Shown here: positions 35,301 through 42,830 of the stretch, in pieces
Layout of the letters: each line of letters begins with the position of its first letter
How positions within the stretch are numbered: position 1 is the stretch's first letter
Assembly: GCA_024405015.1 (NCBI GenBank)
Contig: JAKSPE010000006.1
Span: forward strand, 46,424 to 110,423
DNA: 64,000 nt
DNA from: Sphaerochaetaceae bacterium
GTDB taxonomy: Bacteria; Spirochaetota; Spirochaetia; Sphaerochaetales; Sphaerochaetaceae
Direction: 5' to 3'
Made by a program: the position numbers and the translations under genes
The notes under the pieces: generated by a model
Databases searched by the model: none
The model's input: only the letters and a program-made list of their open reading frames with translations
Told to the model about the DNA's origin: nothing

Positions 35301-35491
35301 ACGTTGTGCTCATTCACAAGGCCATAGATCGAGTTCTTCATCTTGTCCAGTGGCTGCTTACTGTTCAATCTTCCACCAGGGAACACCACAAGGCAGTCCT
35401 TTCCGTTTTCAGGGAACATGGTGGCAACAGACGGCCACAGCGCAACAGAGGAACCAGTGAATATCTCAGCCAAAACAAAACCGACTCTCAT
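32381..35491 (-). CDS. Giant hybrid regulator: LacI-type sensor, GAF-like, degenerate kinase/receiver-like regions, AraC output
   Basis: A 1036-residue cytoplasmic protein, no signal peptide or membrane helix. In order: periplasmic-binding-like sugar sensor of LacI type (about 1-285, ending in RRSCGCG, without the LacI HTH); helical linker; GAF-like domain (about 405-510); a histidine-kinase dimerisation-like segment FFANVSENLRSPLTEI in which the phospho-acceptor His is replaced (canonical FFANxSHELRTPL); an eroded ATPase-like part (LDEKRFRRIIEIVVSSIG, about 615-700); one or two receiver-like regions (about 710-920) lacking the acidic pocket; and an AraC HTH pair (about 930-1030). It probably senses a pectic sugar directly and activates the importer operon. 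ATG 35491 follows a TATAAT by 7 nt. Confidence 0.82.
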   Translation of the reverse strand: MRVGFVLAEIFTGSSVALWPSVATMFPENGKDCLVVFPGGRLNSKQPLDKMKNSIYGLVNEHNVDGSIIWSSSLTGDANSEDVLNRFADMLSKPTVTMDGKTDKYPKIPDIRFNAYEGSSALVQHCIDVHNARRIVYLRGPLNHNSSRKRYQAYLDVLEKNNIDFDPKLVSKPSGWSKGGESLQEMIEGRNILPGKDFDMILCASDLMMYDAEQVLLSYGYVVGENVFICGFNDSIESRLINVPATTVRLPYSGMGKNAVLSLRALAEGRSCFDKELPTMPIIRRSCGCGNISHLSAVSTMSEFAMRISTDFMIGLDDARTIIERITNGPTESNLRILIDMIFSKGADNHELINVIRGFAKFVSEETMTQIAEIASSIIPSLLDRRMSKLSYNERQKRRVFNAFSNQLLETSNIQEIADVLSRNALSLGYAKLHLVFNDGSKSVLIGNEAIEFPEEMLVPPSESDLLDSGVWIAAPLCSETEYMGYLLMKTRNYDGSVCEEIRSVVSSAVKNARLFDTAKKAQQAAENAELARTNFFANVSENLRSPLTEISDMVLNSHLDEDARRIINERVIEVKRTIDLSLISTGELELERYSTSVSDVLGTFACYNDKGPLACVMLDEKRFRRIIEIVVSSIGETAQIDACMKRNGVQIRLYDHADTWDPSRNPSMDYVQQIVLLHNGTCQFEAHSLTMTIPYPTLAGSVSNAIEKGSVVACISAMADFEIDGVSQTLLEGDRFASKKRLPSQVGAIYWDSGFKGYNALTGLMGLISNDVYRNLPFICMECTRSRSFEDAIRSSVEAKGKVMLQIGPMAEDLHRWLQDPEIVTCEMSNVSTMMRRYTPRLVMITLEHYEGMEQAEENLRVCLKNIRHKYQTPVVVCTDYIDAKLVEDLSLMPNIMVVNACIVESDEFAMRVRAILGGAELLAPQTGSIVKKAQLYLCEHATLPISRWQVAEEVHTSEDYLTRVFKKELGLSPWDYLNRYRVWLAGSLLRNTGMTVNEVSIATGFQDQAYFCRVFKKVKGYSPIHLRSGKKGSK

Positions 35492-35498
35492 AATTTGG

Positions 35499-35528
35499 AT
35501 TATAAAGTACAAAATTCGGGATTACCAA
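35499..35528 (-). promoter_or_regulatory. Promoter of the hybrid regulator
   Basis: On the minus strand TTGGTA (35528-35523), 18 bp, TATAAT (35504-35499), then 7 nt to ATG 35491. GTACAAAA (35507-35514, plus strand) abuts the -10, suggesting autoregulation. Confidence 0.6.
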
Positions 35529-35540
35529 GCAAAAAAGGTA

Positions 35541-35558
35541 GGAATTGTACAAAAACCA
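35541..35558 (+). promoter_or_regulatory. Shared operator-like motif AATTGTACAAAAACCA, regulator/fecD region
   Basis: The plus strand carries AATTGTACAAAAACCA (35543-35558), one base different from the motif in the importer promoter. A second GTACAAAA lies 40 bp away at 35507-35514. Confidence 0.5.
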
Positions 35559-35621
35559 TGTTTTCCCGCGTCAATCGAGAATCTATCTTTACAAAGACGT
35601 TTCCGCTATAATGGACAAGCA

Positions 35622-36653
35622 ATGAAGAGCCTAGACAGGAAACCCAGCTACAGAATCAGATTCTCACTACTTGCCATCGCCTGTTTTGTCGTGTTTTTCC
35701 TGTCGTTCTTTCTGGGCCGCTACCCGGTAAACCCGTTTGTGGCGCTGCGCATCCTGTTTTCGAAGATAATCCCGGCAATCCCTAAAACGTGGACAAACCA
35801 GCAGGAGATTGTCGTAACCAGCATCCGCTTTCCAAGAATTGCCTGTGCAGCCCTTGTGGGAGCTGCCCTTTCTGTAGCAGGAGCCTGCTACCAGGGAATG
35901 TTCCGAAACCCGATGGTAAGTCCAGACCTCCTAGGTGCCAGTACCGGTGCAGGGTTTGGCGCGGCACTGGCCATTTTGCTTGGCGGAAGCTACCTGGCCA
36001 TAACACTCTCCTCCTTCGCATTCGGCCTTGCTGCAGTGTTTCTTGCGCTTTTGGTTTCCAAAGCCTCCCGAATGCAGTCGGCATTGGCCTTGGTCCTGGC
36101 AGGAGTTATGATCGGTTCTCTGTTCTCAAGTGGCACAAGCTTTGTGAAACTGGTTGCCGACACGGAAAGCCAGCTTCCGGAGATCACCTACTGGCTCATG
36201 GGCTCCCTTTCCACAGCAAAAAACAAAGACCTGCTCTTTGCCCTCGTCCCTATTGTCGTCGGTCTGGTTCCTCTGGCTCTTCTGAGCTGGAGACTCAACC
36301 TTCTTACCGTCTCCGAGCAGGAAGCAAAAAGCATGGGCATTGAGACGGCAAAACTCCGAGCGGTTGTGATTCTGTGTTCTACACTCATGACTGCAGCAAG
36401 CGTCTCCATCTCTGGCATGATCGGTTGGGTAGGTCTTGTGATTCCGCACTTCTGTCGCATCCTTTTCGGCCAGGATTTCAGACGCCTGATTCCGGCATCG
36501 GCACTTCTTGGAGCTACATACCTTATGGTCGTCGATGACCTTGCCAGAGTCCTCACCGCTACCGAGATCCCTCTTGGAATCCTGACAGCGTTCGTGGGAG
36601 CTCCGGTCTTCCTGTATCTGATCATTTCAGGAGGTACCCAGCGTGAACATTGA
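35622..36653 (+). CDS. FecCD-family ABC transporter permease (iron/siderophore/B12 type)
   Basis: A 343-residue permease with about ten predicted helices and the family landmarks RFPRIACAALVGAALSVAGACYQGMFRNPMVSPDLLGASTGAGFGAAL (first third) and GMIGWVGLVIPHFCRILFGQDFRRLIPASALLGA (last third). It forms a homodimer in importers for ferric siderophores, haem or cobalamin. ATG 35622 is chosen because the family N-terminus starts there and TATAAT ends 9 nt upstream. The ATPase gene overlaps its end by 11 nt. No binding-protein gene is adjacent. Confidence 0.92.
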   Translation: MKSLDRKPSYRIRFSLLAIACFVVFFLSFFLGRYPVNPFVALRILFSKIIPAIPKTWTNQQEIVVTSIRFPRIACAALVGAALSVAGACYQGMFRNPMVSPDLLGASTGAGFGAALAILLGGSYLAITLSSFAFGLAAVFLALLVSKASRMQSALALVLAGVMIGSLFSSGTSFVKLVADTESQLPEITYWLMGSLSTAKNKDLLFALVPIVVGLVPLALLSWRLNLLTVSEQEAKSMGIETAKLRAVVILCSTLMTAASVSISGMIGWVGLVIPHFCRILFGQDFRRLIPASALLGATYLMVVDDLARVLTATEIPLGILTAFVGAPVFLYLIISGGTQREH

Positions 36654-37398
36654 AGCAAAGGACCTCCACTTCTCCTACTCCACTACCGAGATTCTCAAAG
36701 GCGTCAGCTTTCAGGCGGGAGAAGGCGAACTCATTGCCCTACTTGGCCCAAATGGCGCTGGAAAAAGCACCCTGTTCGGTTGCCTTCTTGGTTTTCTCAA
36801 GCCAAACAGCGGATGCGTCCTGCTGGATGGTACAGACATGGCAGGTCTTGGCAGGAAGCAGATTGCAACACAGATTGCCTACATTCCGCAAAACCAAAGC
36901 CCATCGTTCAACCATACCGTGTTGGATAGCGTTCTCATGGGAGCTGCAAACCGCATCGGAACCTTTGAAGCCCCTGGCAAACAGGAGATGCAAAAGGCCA
37001 TGGAGGTTCTGAAGTCCTTGGGTATCCAAGACCTGGCCGCTCGTGGCTGCATGCAGATCTCCGGCGGTGAACGTCAGCTGATGCTACTTGCCAGAGCGAT
37101 TTTCCAGGATGCCCACATTCTTGTCATGGACGAACCTACGGCCAATCTGGATTTCGGAAACAGCTACAAAGTCATGAAACGGATCTTGGAACTCAAACAG
37201 AAGGGCTACACCATCATCATGTCCACACACGACCCGAACCAGGTGATGTCCTTTGCCTCAAGAGTCATTGCACTCAAAGATGGAAAGGTCATCGCAGACG
37301 GCGATACCTCGGTTCTCACAGCCGATGTCATGGAGAGTCTTTACAATGTTCGGGTTTCCATCTGCGACGATTGTCGCTCAGTCAACATTCTTCAGTGA
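36643..37398 (+). CDS. FecE-family ABC transporter ATPase
   Basis: A 251-residue ATPase partner of the preceding permease. Walker A GPNGAGKST, Q-loop YIPQNQ, signature ISGGERQ, Walker B ILVMDEPTA and switch STHD are all intact. Start is GTG 36643 with GGAGG just upstream, overlapping the permease stop by 11 nt. Its 3' end overlaps the convergent diguanylate cyclase gene by 21 bp. The substrate (ferric siderophore, haem or cobalamin) cannot be told from the sequence. Confidence 0.94.
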   Translation: MNIEAKDLHFSYSTTEILKGVSFQAGEGELIALLGPNGAGKSTLFGCLLGFLKPNSGCVLLDGTDMAGLGRKQIATQIAYIPQNQSPSFNHTVLDSVLMGAANRIGTFEAPGKQEMQKAMEVLKSLGIQDLAARGCMQISGGERQLMLLARAIFQDAHILVMDEPTANLDFGNSYKVMKRILELKQKGYTIIMSTHDPNQVMSFASRVIALKDGKVIADGDTSVLTADVMESLYNVRVSICDDCRSVNILQ

Positions 37399-38460
37399 GG
37401 ATTCCACACACACGCGACGTTTTCCCTCGGTCTTTGCCTTGTACAGGGCTCTGTCAGCGTGTTTGAAATACTCATCAAAATGCATATCCTCAGCTTTTGT
37501 GATGTAGAAACCACCACTGAGGCTCACATCGCGGTCTTGGAAGCGGATCATCAGAATCTCGTTGACCTTATTGAATGTCAGACGGACCTCCTGAGGATTC
37601 ACAAACGAGGAAACGACAATGAACTCATCACCACCGAATCGGTACACGTCGTTGCCGAAATGGTTCTTCAGGGTCTTTCCGACAACCTTCAGGCAGTGGT
37701 CACCATAATCGTGGCCATGGTGGTCATTCAGCTGCTTGAAATCATCAATGTCAATGACACCAAAAGCAAAGGCATCCCCAAAGGAAGCATGCTCCTTCAT
37801 CAGGGCATTTCGGTTCTTCAGTCCTGTCAGCGTATCGTGGTCCAGAAGATCCTCAAGTTTGTTCATGTCCACATACTCTCTTCGTGTCATGTTGTACTGC
37901 TTGAGTGTGATCATGATGGACATGGAGACGAAGACGAAATAGTTGAACAGATATCCGGTCGTATGCACCAATTCTGAATTCCAGACATAAGCGGAGATCA
38001 GAAGAGCGGCAGAAAGCGGTGTGACAAGACAGATATAGATTCTGGGATTGAGAACAGTCAGCGCACCAACTCCCATGATGACGGTCATGTAGACGATGAA
38101 AGTATGATGTCCGACCATATCCAGATAAGAGACGAGAGCGGCCCACACAATGAGAATCAGCGAGTATGCCGTTGTGATACGTGCAACCGATTCCATCGGC
38201 TTCCCTTTGCGCTTGGAGAGAATCAGAGCCAAAAGGGCTGGGACGGATGCCGACAGAAGAAGGATGTAACTCAGAAAGTATCCCAGATGTCTCCAATAGG
38301 TGAAATCAAAGACGAAGACTCCTCGGATTAGCATGACAAGTTCATAGAACATGATCAGACAGACGATTACGATGTAACCGTTGAGGAACTTGGAGATGAA
38401 GTAGTTCATGATCTCACGGTTGAGATTCCTTTCCTCGATTCGTCGATTGTCCTTTGCCAT
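37378..38460 (-). CDS. Membrane-bound diguanylate cyclase (GGDEF)
   Basis: A 360-residue protein with about six N-terminal membrane helices (about residues 25-195) and a C-terminal GGDEF domain (about 205-355). The active-site motif RFGGDEFIV is intact, as are DTLTGLKNRNAL and VIDIDDFKQLND, so it should make cyclic di-GMP. The allosteric RxxD inhibition site before GGDEF is not present (FGND instead). The membrane part resembles 7TM-like sensing modules. ATG 38460 has AAGGG 7 nt upstream; an in-frame ATG at 38475 is the alternative start. Confidence 0.88.
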   Translation of the reverse strand: MAKDNRRIEERNLNREIMNYFISKFLNGYIVIVCLIMFYELVMLIRGVFVFDFTYWRHLGYFLSYILLLSASVPALLALILSKRKGKPMESVARITTAYSLILIVWAALVSYLDMVGHHTFIVYMTVIMGVGALTVLNPRIYICLVTPLSAALLISAYVWNSELVHTTGYLFNYFVFVSMSIMITLKQYNMTRREYVDMNKLEDLLDHDTLTGLKNRNALMKEHASFGDAFAFGVIDIDDFKQLNDHHGHDYGDHCLKVVGKTLKNHFGNDVYRFGGDEFIVVSSFVNPQEVRLTFNKVNEILMIRFQDRDVSLSGGFYITKAEDMHFDEYFKHADRALYKAKTEGKRRVCVESSLKNVD

Positions 38461-38554
38461 TTCTGCGCCCTTCATATTTGCCTGATTCTTAACTTAGCAT
38501 AATCGACCATGTCATTCAACAGAATGCTTGCTGTCACATCAGACATAAATGTGC

Positions 38555-38560
38555 TATTCT
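38555..38560 (+). promoter_or_regulatory. -10 element of tcdA
   Basis: TATTCT ends 6 nt before ATG 38567; CTGTCA lies 18 bp upstream as a -35. No ribosome binding site. Predicted leaderless. Confidence 0.5.
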
Positions 38561-38566
38561 CATGGC

Positions 38567-39262
38567 ATGTCTGAACAGTTTTCAAGAATCGAATTGCTAT
38601 TGGGAAACACTGCCATGGAAAAGCTCAAAGCCGCACATGTGGCAGTCTTTGGCGTCGGTGGCGTCGGTGGCTATGTGGTAGAGGCCCTCGCACGCAGCGG
38701 CATCGGCACAATCGACATCGTTGACAGCGATACCGTAGCACTTTCGAATCTCAACCGCCAGATCATCGCAACCCACTCCTCCGTGGGGCAGTACAAGGTC
38801 GATGTCATGGAGCGACGCATCCACGATATCAACCCAAAAGCAGTTGTGAATGTCCACAAATGCTTCTACCTTCCAGAGACCAAGGACCAGTTCGATTTTA
38901 CCCAGTACGATTATGTGGTGGATGCCATTGATACGGTTACCGGCAAATTGCAACTGATCCAGCAGGCAAAGGAAGCCGGGACAAAGGTCATTTCCTGTAT
39001 GGGTGCCGGAAACAAACTGGACCCTACCCGCTTTGAGGTAGCCGATATCTCCAAGACAAGCGTTTGCCCTCTTGCTCGCGTCATGCGACAGGAATGCAAA
39101 AAGCGTGGCATCAAGGACGTGAAAGTCGTCTACTCCAAAGAGGAGCCAATCAAACCGCGTTTCGCCGAAGATGCTGAGGTTGTTCCTGGAAGCACCGCAT
39201 TCGTCCCATCGGTTGCAGGCCTGATCATCGCAAGCGAAGTCATCAAGGACCTCTGCAAATGA
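38567..39262 (+). CDS. tcdA: tRNA threonylcarbamoyladenosine dehydratase TcdA
   Basis: ThiF/E1-like enzyme (231 residues) that cyclises t6A37 of tRNA to ct6A using ATP. The nucleotide-binding motif VFGVGGVGGYVVEALARSGIG, SNLNRQ, DAIDTVTGKLQLI, the TcdA block SKTSVCPLARVMRQE and the closing PGSTAFVPSVAGL are present. The start MSEQFSRIELLLG fits the family and is placed at 38567 rather than an in-frame ATG six codons upstream that would lie in the promoter. Monocistronic. Confidence 0.92.
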   Translation: MSEQFSRIELLLGNTAMEKLKAAHVAVFGVGGVGGYVVEALARSGIGTIDIVDSDTVALSNLNRQIIATHSSVGQYKVDVMERRIHDINPKAVVNVHKCFYLPETKDQFDFTQYDYVVDAIDTVTGKLQLIQQAKEAGTKVISCMGAGNKLDPTRFEVADISKTSVCPLARVMRQECKKRGIKDVKVVYSKEEPIKPRFAEDAEVVPGSTAFVPSVAGLIIASEVIKDLCK

Positions 39263-39264
39263 AA

Positions 39265-39318
39265 AAGCTGCGGCAGTCAGTGACACTGGCATACCGCAGC
39301 AGGCTCTTATCTTTTTTA
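39265..39318. terminator. Bidirectional terminator between tcdA and the feo operon
   Basis: GCTGCGG (39267-39273) pairs with CCGCAGC (39294-39300), with an inner CAGTG/CACTG stem. The minus strand continues TTTTTCATTT, the plus strand reaches TTTTTT at 39312. Confidence 0.75.
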
Positions 39319-39331
39319 GGGATTTCCTTTT

Positions 39332-39733
39332 TCAGCTGACCTTATCGGTTCTGATTGACAGAACCTTATAGCCAGTATCACAGATCACATTTCTGAGTTT
39401 CTGTTCATCGATTGGAAGTGCTGTAAGCACCACAGTCTGTCCCTGCCTGAACGATGATTTCACATTGACAATCAGAAAGTTCCTTCGGACAACGTCGTTG
39501 ATATGCGTCTCACACATGGAGCATGACATCCCATCAACCTCCAACGTCAGTCGGGTAAGGCTGCTGTCAGACTTGCCACTGGCGTTACCTGCACAGCTGC
39601 AGGCATGTGAGCATCCGCTGCAGCCACCTGAGCAGGAGAACTCTCCTCTTCTCCGTCTTCGAACCATCGGAAGAACAATCGCGCTGACGATGGCAACCAG
39701 AACGGCAAGGACCAAAGCTGTACCAAGATTCAT
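39332..39733 (-). CDS. FeoB-associated Cys-rich membrane protein fused to an HMA domain
   Basis: A 133-residue protein. Residues 1-24 form one membrane helix, followed by RRRRRG and a Cys-rich motif CSGGCSGCSHACSC typical of the small FeoB-associated proteins. Residues about 62-133 form a heavy-metal-associated (CopZ-like) domain with GMSCSMCETHI supplying the CxxC metal site. Most FeoB-associated Cys-rich proteins lack an HMA part, so this is a fusion of two metal-handling modules. It begins one base after the feoB stop and probably takes part in ferrous iron transfer or redox at the FeoB pore. Confidence 0.85.
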   Translation of the reverse strand: MNLGTALVLAVLVAIVSAIVLPMVRRRRRGEFSCSGGCSGCSHACSCAGNASGKSDSSLTRLTLEVDGMSCSMCETHINDVVRRNFLIVNVKSSFRQGQTVVLTALPIDEQKLRNVICDTGYKVLSIRTDKVS

Positions 39734-39734
39734 A

Positions 39735-42161
39735 TCAGCCTCTCTTTGACTCTCTCTTTTCCTTACGGAAGATCAGCATGTAGAAGAAGAACACAACAAT
39801 TGCCAATGCAACAAGGAACAGCAGGATGTTGCCACAGCCAGCAAACAGATTGCCGAACTGGGTGATGACAAAGGCAACCAAGTAGGCGAAACCGCACTGA
39901 TAGCCGATTGCAGCCCAGAACCACTTCTTGCTGTTCATCTCCCTTCTGATGGCACCCATTGCCGCAAAGCATGGGGCACAAAGGAGATTGAACACCAGGA
40001 AGGAGAAACCTGTGACAGCTGTGAAGGCTGCTGCGATTCCAGCATAGGCACTACCGGATGCACCATAAAGGATTCCAAGTGTTCCGACAATGTTCTCCTT
40101 GGCAACAAGTCCTGTGATGGCAGCAACCGTTGCCTGCCAGTTACCCCAGCCAAGTGGAGCGAACAGCCATGCGAAAAGACTACCAATTCTGGCCAGGATG
40201 GAAAGCTCAATCTCCTCCTTTGCCAACATGCGGAAACCTTCTGATGTGAAACCGAAGAATGTTGTGAACCACACGATGATTGTGGAAAGCAAAATGATGG
40301 TTCCAGCCTTCTTGATGAAGGACCAACCCCTCTCCCACATGGATCTGAGAACATTCCCGACTGTAGGCATGTGGTAAGCAGGAAGCTCCATGACAAATGG
40401 GGCAGGATCTCCTTCAAAGAGCTTTGTCTTCTTCAGGATGATTCCGGAGCAGATGATTGCTGCCATACCGATGAAATAGGATGCAGGAGCAATCCATGCA
40501 GCACCTCCGAAAATGGCTCCAGAGATCATAGCTATGAATGGAAGCTTTGCACCACACGGGATGAAGGTGGTTGTCATGATTGTCATTCTTCGGTCCCTTT
40601 CATTCTCGATGGTACGGGATGCCATGATGCCAGGGACACCACAACCGGTTCCAATGAGAATCGGGATGAATGACTTTCCGCTAAGACCGAACTTTCGGAA
40701 GATACGGTCCATGATGAAAGCGATTCTGGCCATGTAGCCGCAGGCTTCCAGGAAAGCAAGGAAAATGAACAGGACAAGCATCTGAGGCACAAAACCAAGT
40801 ACAGCACCGACACCAGCGACGATACCATCCAGAATCAGACCACTAAGCCAGTCAGCACAACCGATTGCATCAAGACCGCTTCCAATCAGAACAGGGATTC
40901 CAGGAACCCAGACACCATAATCGGCAGGATCTGGCTCTTCGAATCCATAGGATCTATAGACTTCAATCGATTCCATCAGATCCTCATAGGTCGCTTCAAA
41001 CTCCTCTGTTGAGAGATCTTCGTCATTTTGGACTTCATAGAAAACTGTTGAACCTGGCTTGATGGATGTAGAGACCTTGGAAAGGGTTGTTTCATCACAC
41101 TCCTCCATGTCAATTCCAGCCTCTTCGGCAAAGGCGTTTATGACATAGTCAGCTGTGGCGAACTCATCAGAGGCCTCCTCGTAGGCACCGCTTCCGATTC
41201 CAAAGAGATGCCAACCATCACCGAAGACTCCATCGTTTGCCCAATCGGTTGCCCATCCACCTACCGTTGTGACGGACACATAATAGACAAGGAACATGAC
41301 AATCGCAAAAATCGGCAGGGCAAGCCATCTGTTTGTGACAACCTTATCAATCTTATCTGAAGTGGAAAGGCCCCTACTCTTCTTTTTGTAGCAGCCCTTC
41401 ATCAGTTCTGCAATGTAGACATAGCGGTCATTGGTGATGATGGACTCGGCATCGTCATCAAGTTCCTTCTCCGCATTGACGATATCCTCCTCCACATGTG
41501 CAAGGATGTCCGCTCTGACTTTCAGCTTCTCAATGACCTTTGCGTCCCTTTCAAAGATCTTTATCGCATACCATCTCTGCTCACTTGGTGGGAAGCTGTG
41601 CACGACGGCCTCCTCAATGTGCGCAATGGCATGCTCAACCGCACCGGAGAAGATGTGCAGAGGGACCGTCTTTCCGGTCTTGGCCGCTTCAATGGCAAGT
41701 TCGGCAGCCTCCATCACACCGACGCCTTTCAGTGCGGATATCTCAACGACAGGTGTCCCAAGTTCACGAGAAAGCTCCTTGATGTTGATCTTGTCACCAT
41801 TCTTTCTGACGATATCGCACATATTGATTGCAATGACCACAGGGATTCCAAGTTCCAGCAGCTGCGTAGTCAGATACAGGTTCCTTTCAAGATTCGTTCC
41901 ATCGACGATGTTGAGAATCGCATTCGGTTTCTCATCTAGAATGTAGTTTCTGGCGACAACCTCCTCCAGCGTATATGGAGACAATGAATAGATGCCAGGA
42001 AGGTCAGTGATGGTCACATCATCGTGTCTCTTGAGTTTTCCTTCCTTCTTCTCCACCGTGACTCCTGGCCAGTTTCCGACGAACTGATTGGAACCGGTCA
42101 AAGCATTGAACAAAGTGGTCTTTCCCGCATTAGGGTTTCCAGCAAGTGCAATTCTGATCAT
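39735..42161 (-). CDS. feoB: Ferrous iron transporter FeoB
   Basis: An 808-residue inner-membrane Fe2+ transporter with an N-terminal G domain: GNPNAGKTT (P-loop), DLPG, NMCD and SAL motifs, a GDI-like helical region (about 165-270), then Gate-containing membrane domain (GFVPQMLVLFIFLAFLEACGYMARIAFIMD, GCGVPGIMA, FIPCGAKLPF, ATVAAITGLVAKENIVGT). Between the first and second membrane helices, near residues 318-435, lies an acidic insertion of about 110 residues that ordinary FeoB proteins lack. AAGGAGATAGAAT precedes ATG 42161. Third gene of the feo operon. Confidence 0.95.
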   Translation of the reverse strand: MIRIALAGNPNAGKTTLFNALTGSNQFVGNWPGVTVEKKEGKLKRHDDVTITDLPGIYSLSPYTLEEVVARNYILDEKPNAILNIVDGTNLERNLYLTTQLLELGIPVVIAINMCDIVRKNGDKINIKELSRELGTPVVEISALKGVGVMEAAELAIEAAKTGKTVPLHIFSGAVEHAIAHIEEAVVHSFPPSEQRWYAIKIFERDAKVIEKLKVRADILAHVEEDIVNAEKELDDDAESIITNDRYVYIAELMKGCYKKKSRGLSTSDKIDKVVTNRWLALPIFAIVMFLVYYVSVTTVGGWATDWANDGVFGDGWHLFGIGSGAYEEASDEFATADYVINAFAEEAGIDMEECDETTLSKVSTSIKPGSTVFYEVQNDEDLSTEEFEATYEDLMESIEVYRSYGFEEPDPADYGVWVPGIPVLIGSGLDAIGCADWLSGLILDGIVAGVGAVLGFVPQMLVLFIFLAFLEACGYMARIAFIMDRIFRKFGLSGKSFIPILIGTGCGVPGIMASRTIENERDRRMTIMTTTFIPCGAKLPFIAMISGAIFGGAAWIAPASYFIGMAAIICSGIILKKTKLFEGDPAPFVMELPAYHMPTVGNVLRSMWERGWSFIKKAGTIILLSTIIVWFTTFFGFTSEGFRMLAKEEIELSILARIGSLFAWLFAPLGWGNWQATVAAITGLVAKENIVGTLGILYGASGSAYAGIAAAFTAVTGFSFLVFNLLCAPCFAAMGAIRREMNSKKWFWAAIGYQCGFAYLVAFVITQFGNLFAGCGNILLFLVALAIVVFFFYMLIFRKEKRESKRG

Positions 42162-42175
42162 ATTCTATCTCCTTA

Positions 42176-42397
42176 TCACTCGCAGAGAATGTTCTCTGCT
42201 TCACCTTTTCGGATGGAAAGTTCATAGTCTCTGACTGAAATCTCAATAGGATCGCCAAGAGGTGCGACCTTTCGGACAGTCACTTCAATACCTTTTGTGA
42301 TTCCCATATCCATGATTCTACGCTTGATGGCACCTTCGCCTATCAGTTTTGAGACTCGGACGGTCTCTCCAACCTTTACCTCTTTCAGTGTTCTCAT
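42176..42397 (-). CDS. feoA: FeoA-domain protein (copy 2)
   Basis: A 73-residue SH3-like FeoA protein (LKEVKVGETVRVSKLIGEG, RIMDMGITKGIEVTVRKVAPLGDPIEISVRDYELSIRKGEA). FeoA binds FeoB and affects Fe2+ uptake. It has a GAGGAATAG ribosome binding site and lies between another feoA and feoB. Confidence 0.92.
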   Translation of the reverse strand: MRTLKEVKVGETVRVSKLIGEGAIKRRIMDMGITKGIEVTVRKVAPLGDPIEISVRDYELSIRKGEAENILCE

Positions 42398-42428
42398 TTT
42401 CTATTCCTCTATTCTTTTGAATTCATCT

Positions 42429-42641
42429 TCAGACCATAATTTTCATGGCCATTTCATTGCTGATCGCAATTCTGGATTCCTTGACTTTTACAATCACATT
42501 CCCCGCGATTGCACTGACGACCGTCACGCTGGAGCCTGCGGAAAAGCCAATATCCTCCAGATGTTTTCTGACCTCAGGACTGCCACCCACCTTTCGGATG
42601 ATCAATTCCTGTCCCAAATCTGCTATTGTCAAAGGCATCAC
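42429..42641 (-). CDS. feoA: FeoA-domain protein (copy 1)
   Basis: A 70-residue FeoA-like protein (LTIADLGQELIIRKVGG, HLEDIGFSAGSSVTVVSAIAGNVIVKVKESRIAISNEMAMKIMV). The start is GTG 42641 or, more likely, ATG 42638. It is the first gene of the feo operon, downstream of the palindromic promoter. Two different FeoA proteins before one FeoB are common in clostridia-like and spirochaetal operons. Confidence 0.88.
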   Translation of the reverse strand: MMPLTIADLGQELIIRKVGGSPEVRKHLEDIGFSAGSSVTVVSAIAGNVIVKVKESRIAISNEMAMKIMV

Positions 42642-42679
42642 TTTACTAAATCTCCCTTACTGCCCTATAGTTAAACACA

Positions 42680-42711
42680 TCTAACTGTTAGAGTCAACTA
42701 ACTGTAGTTAG
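42680..42711 (-). promoter_or_regulatory. Promoter/operator of the feo operon
   Basis: Two palindromes, TCTAACTGTTAGA (42680-42692) and CTAACTGTAGTTAG (42698-42711), lie at a promoter that on the minus strand reads TTGACT, 17 bp, TTAACT. The first palindrome fills the spacer. Repeated CTAAC/GTTAG half sites recall DtxR-family (IdeR/TroR) boxes, so iron repression is inferred. Confidence 0.5.
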
Positions 42712-42830
42712 ATTTATTTAACTTTACCTAAAAAAAAACGGATGCCCTTTGTCCTGAGGCTCACCTGGTGGGAGCCCCCTATCGGGAACTACCAAAAACA
42801 TAGAGTCTATTGGAATGTCATGAGATTCAC

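Noticed and set aside
36643..37398. Complete siderophore importer
   Set aside because: Only permease and ATPase are present; no binding protein gene is adjacent, so substrate and completeness cannot be claimed.
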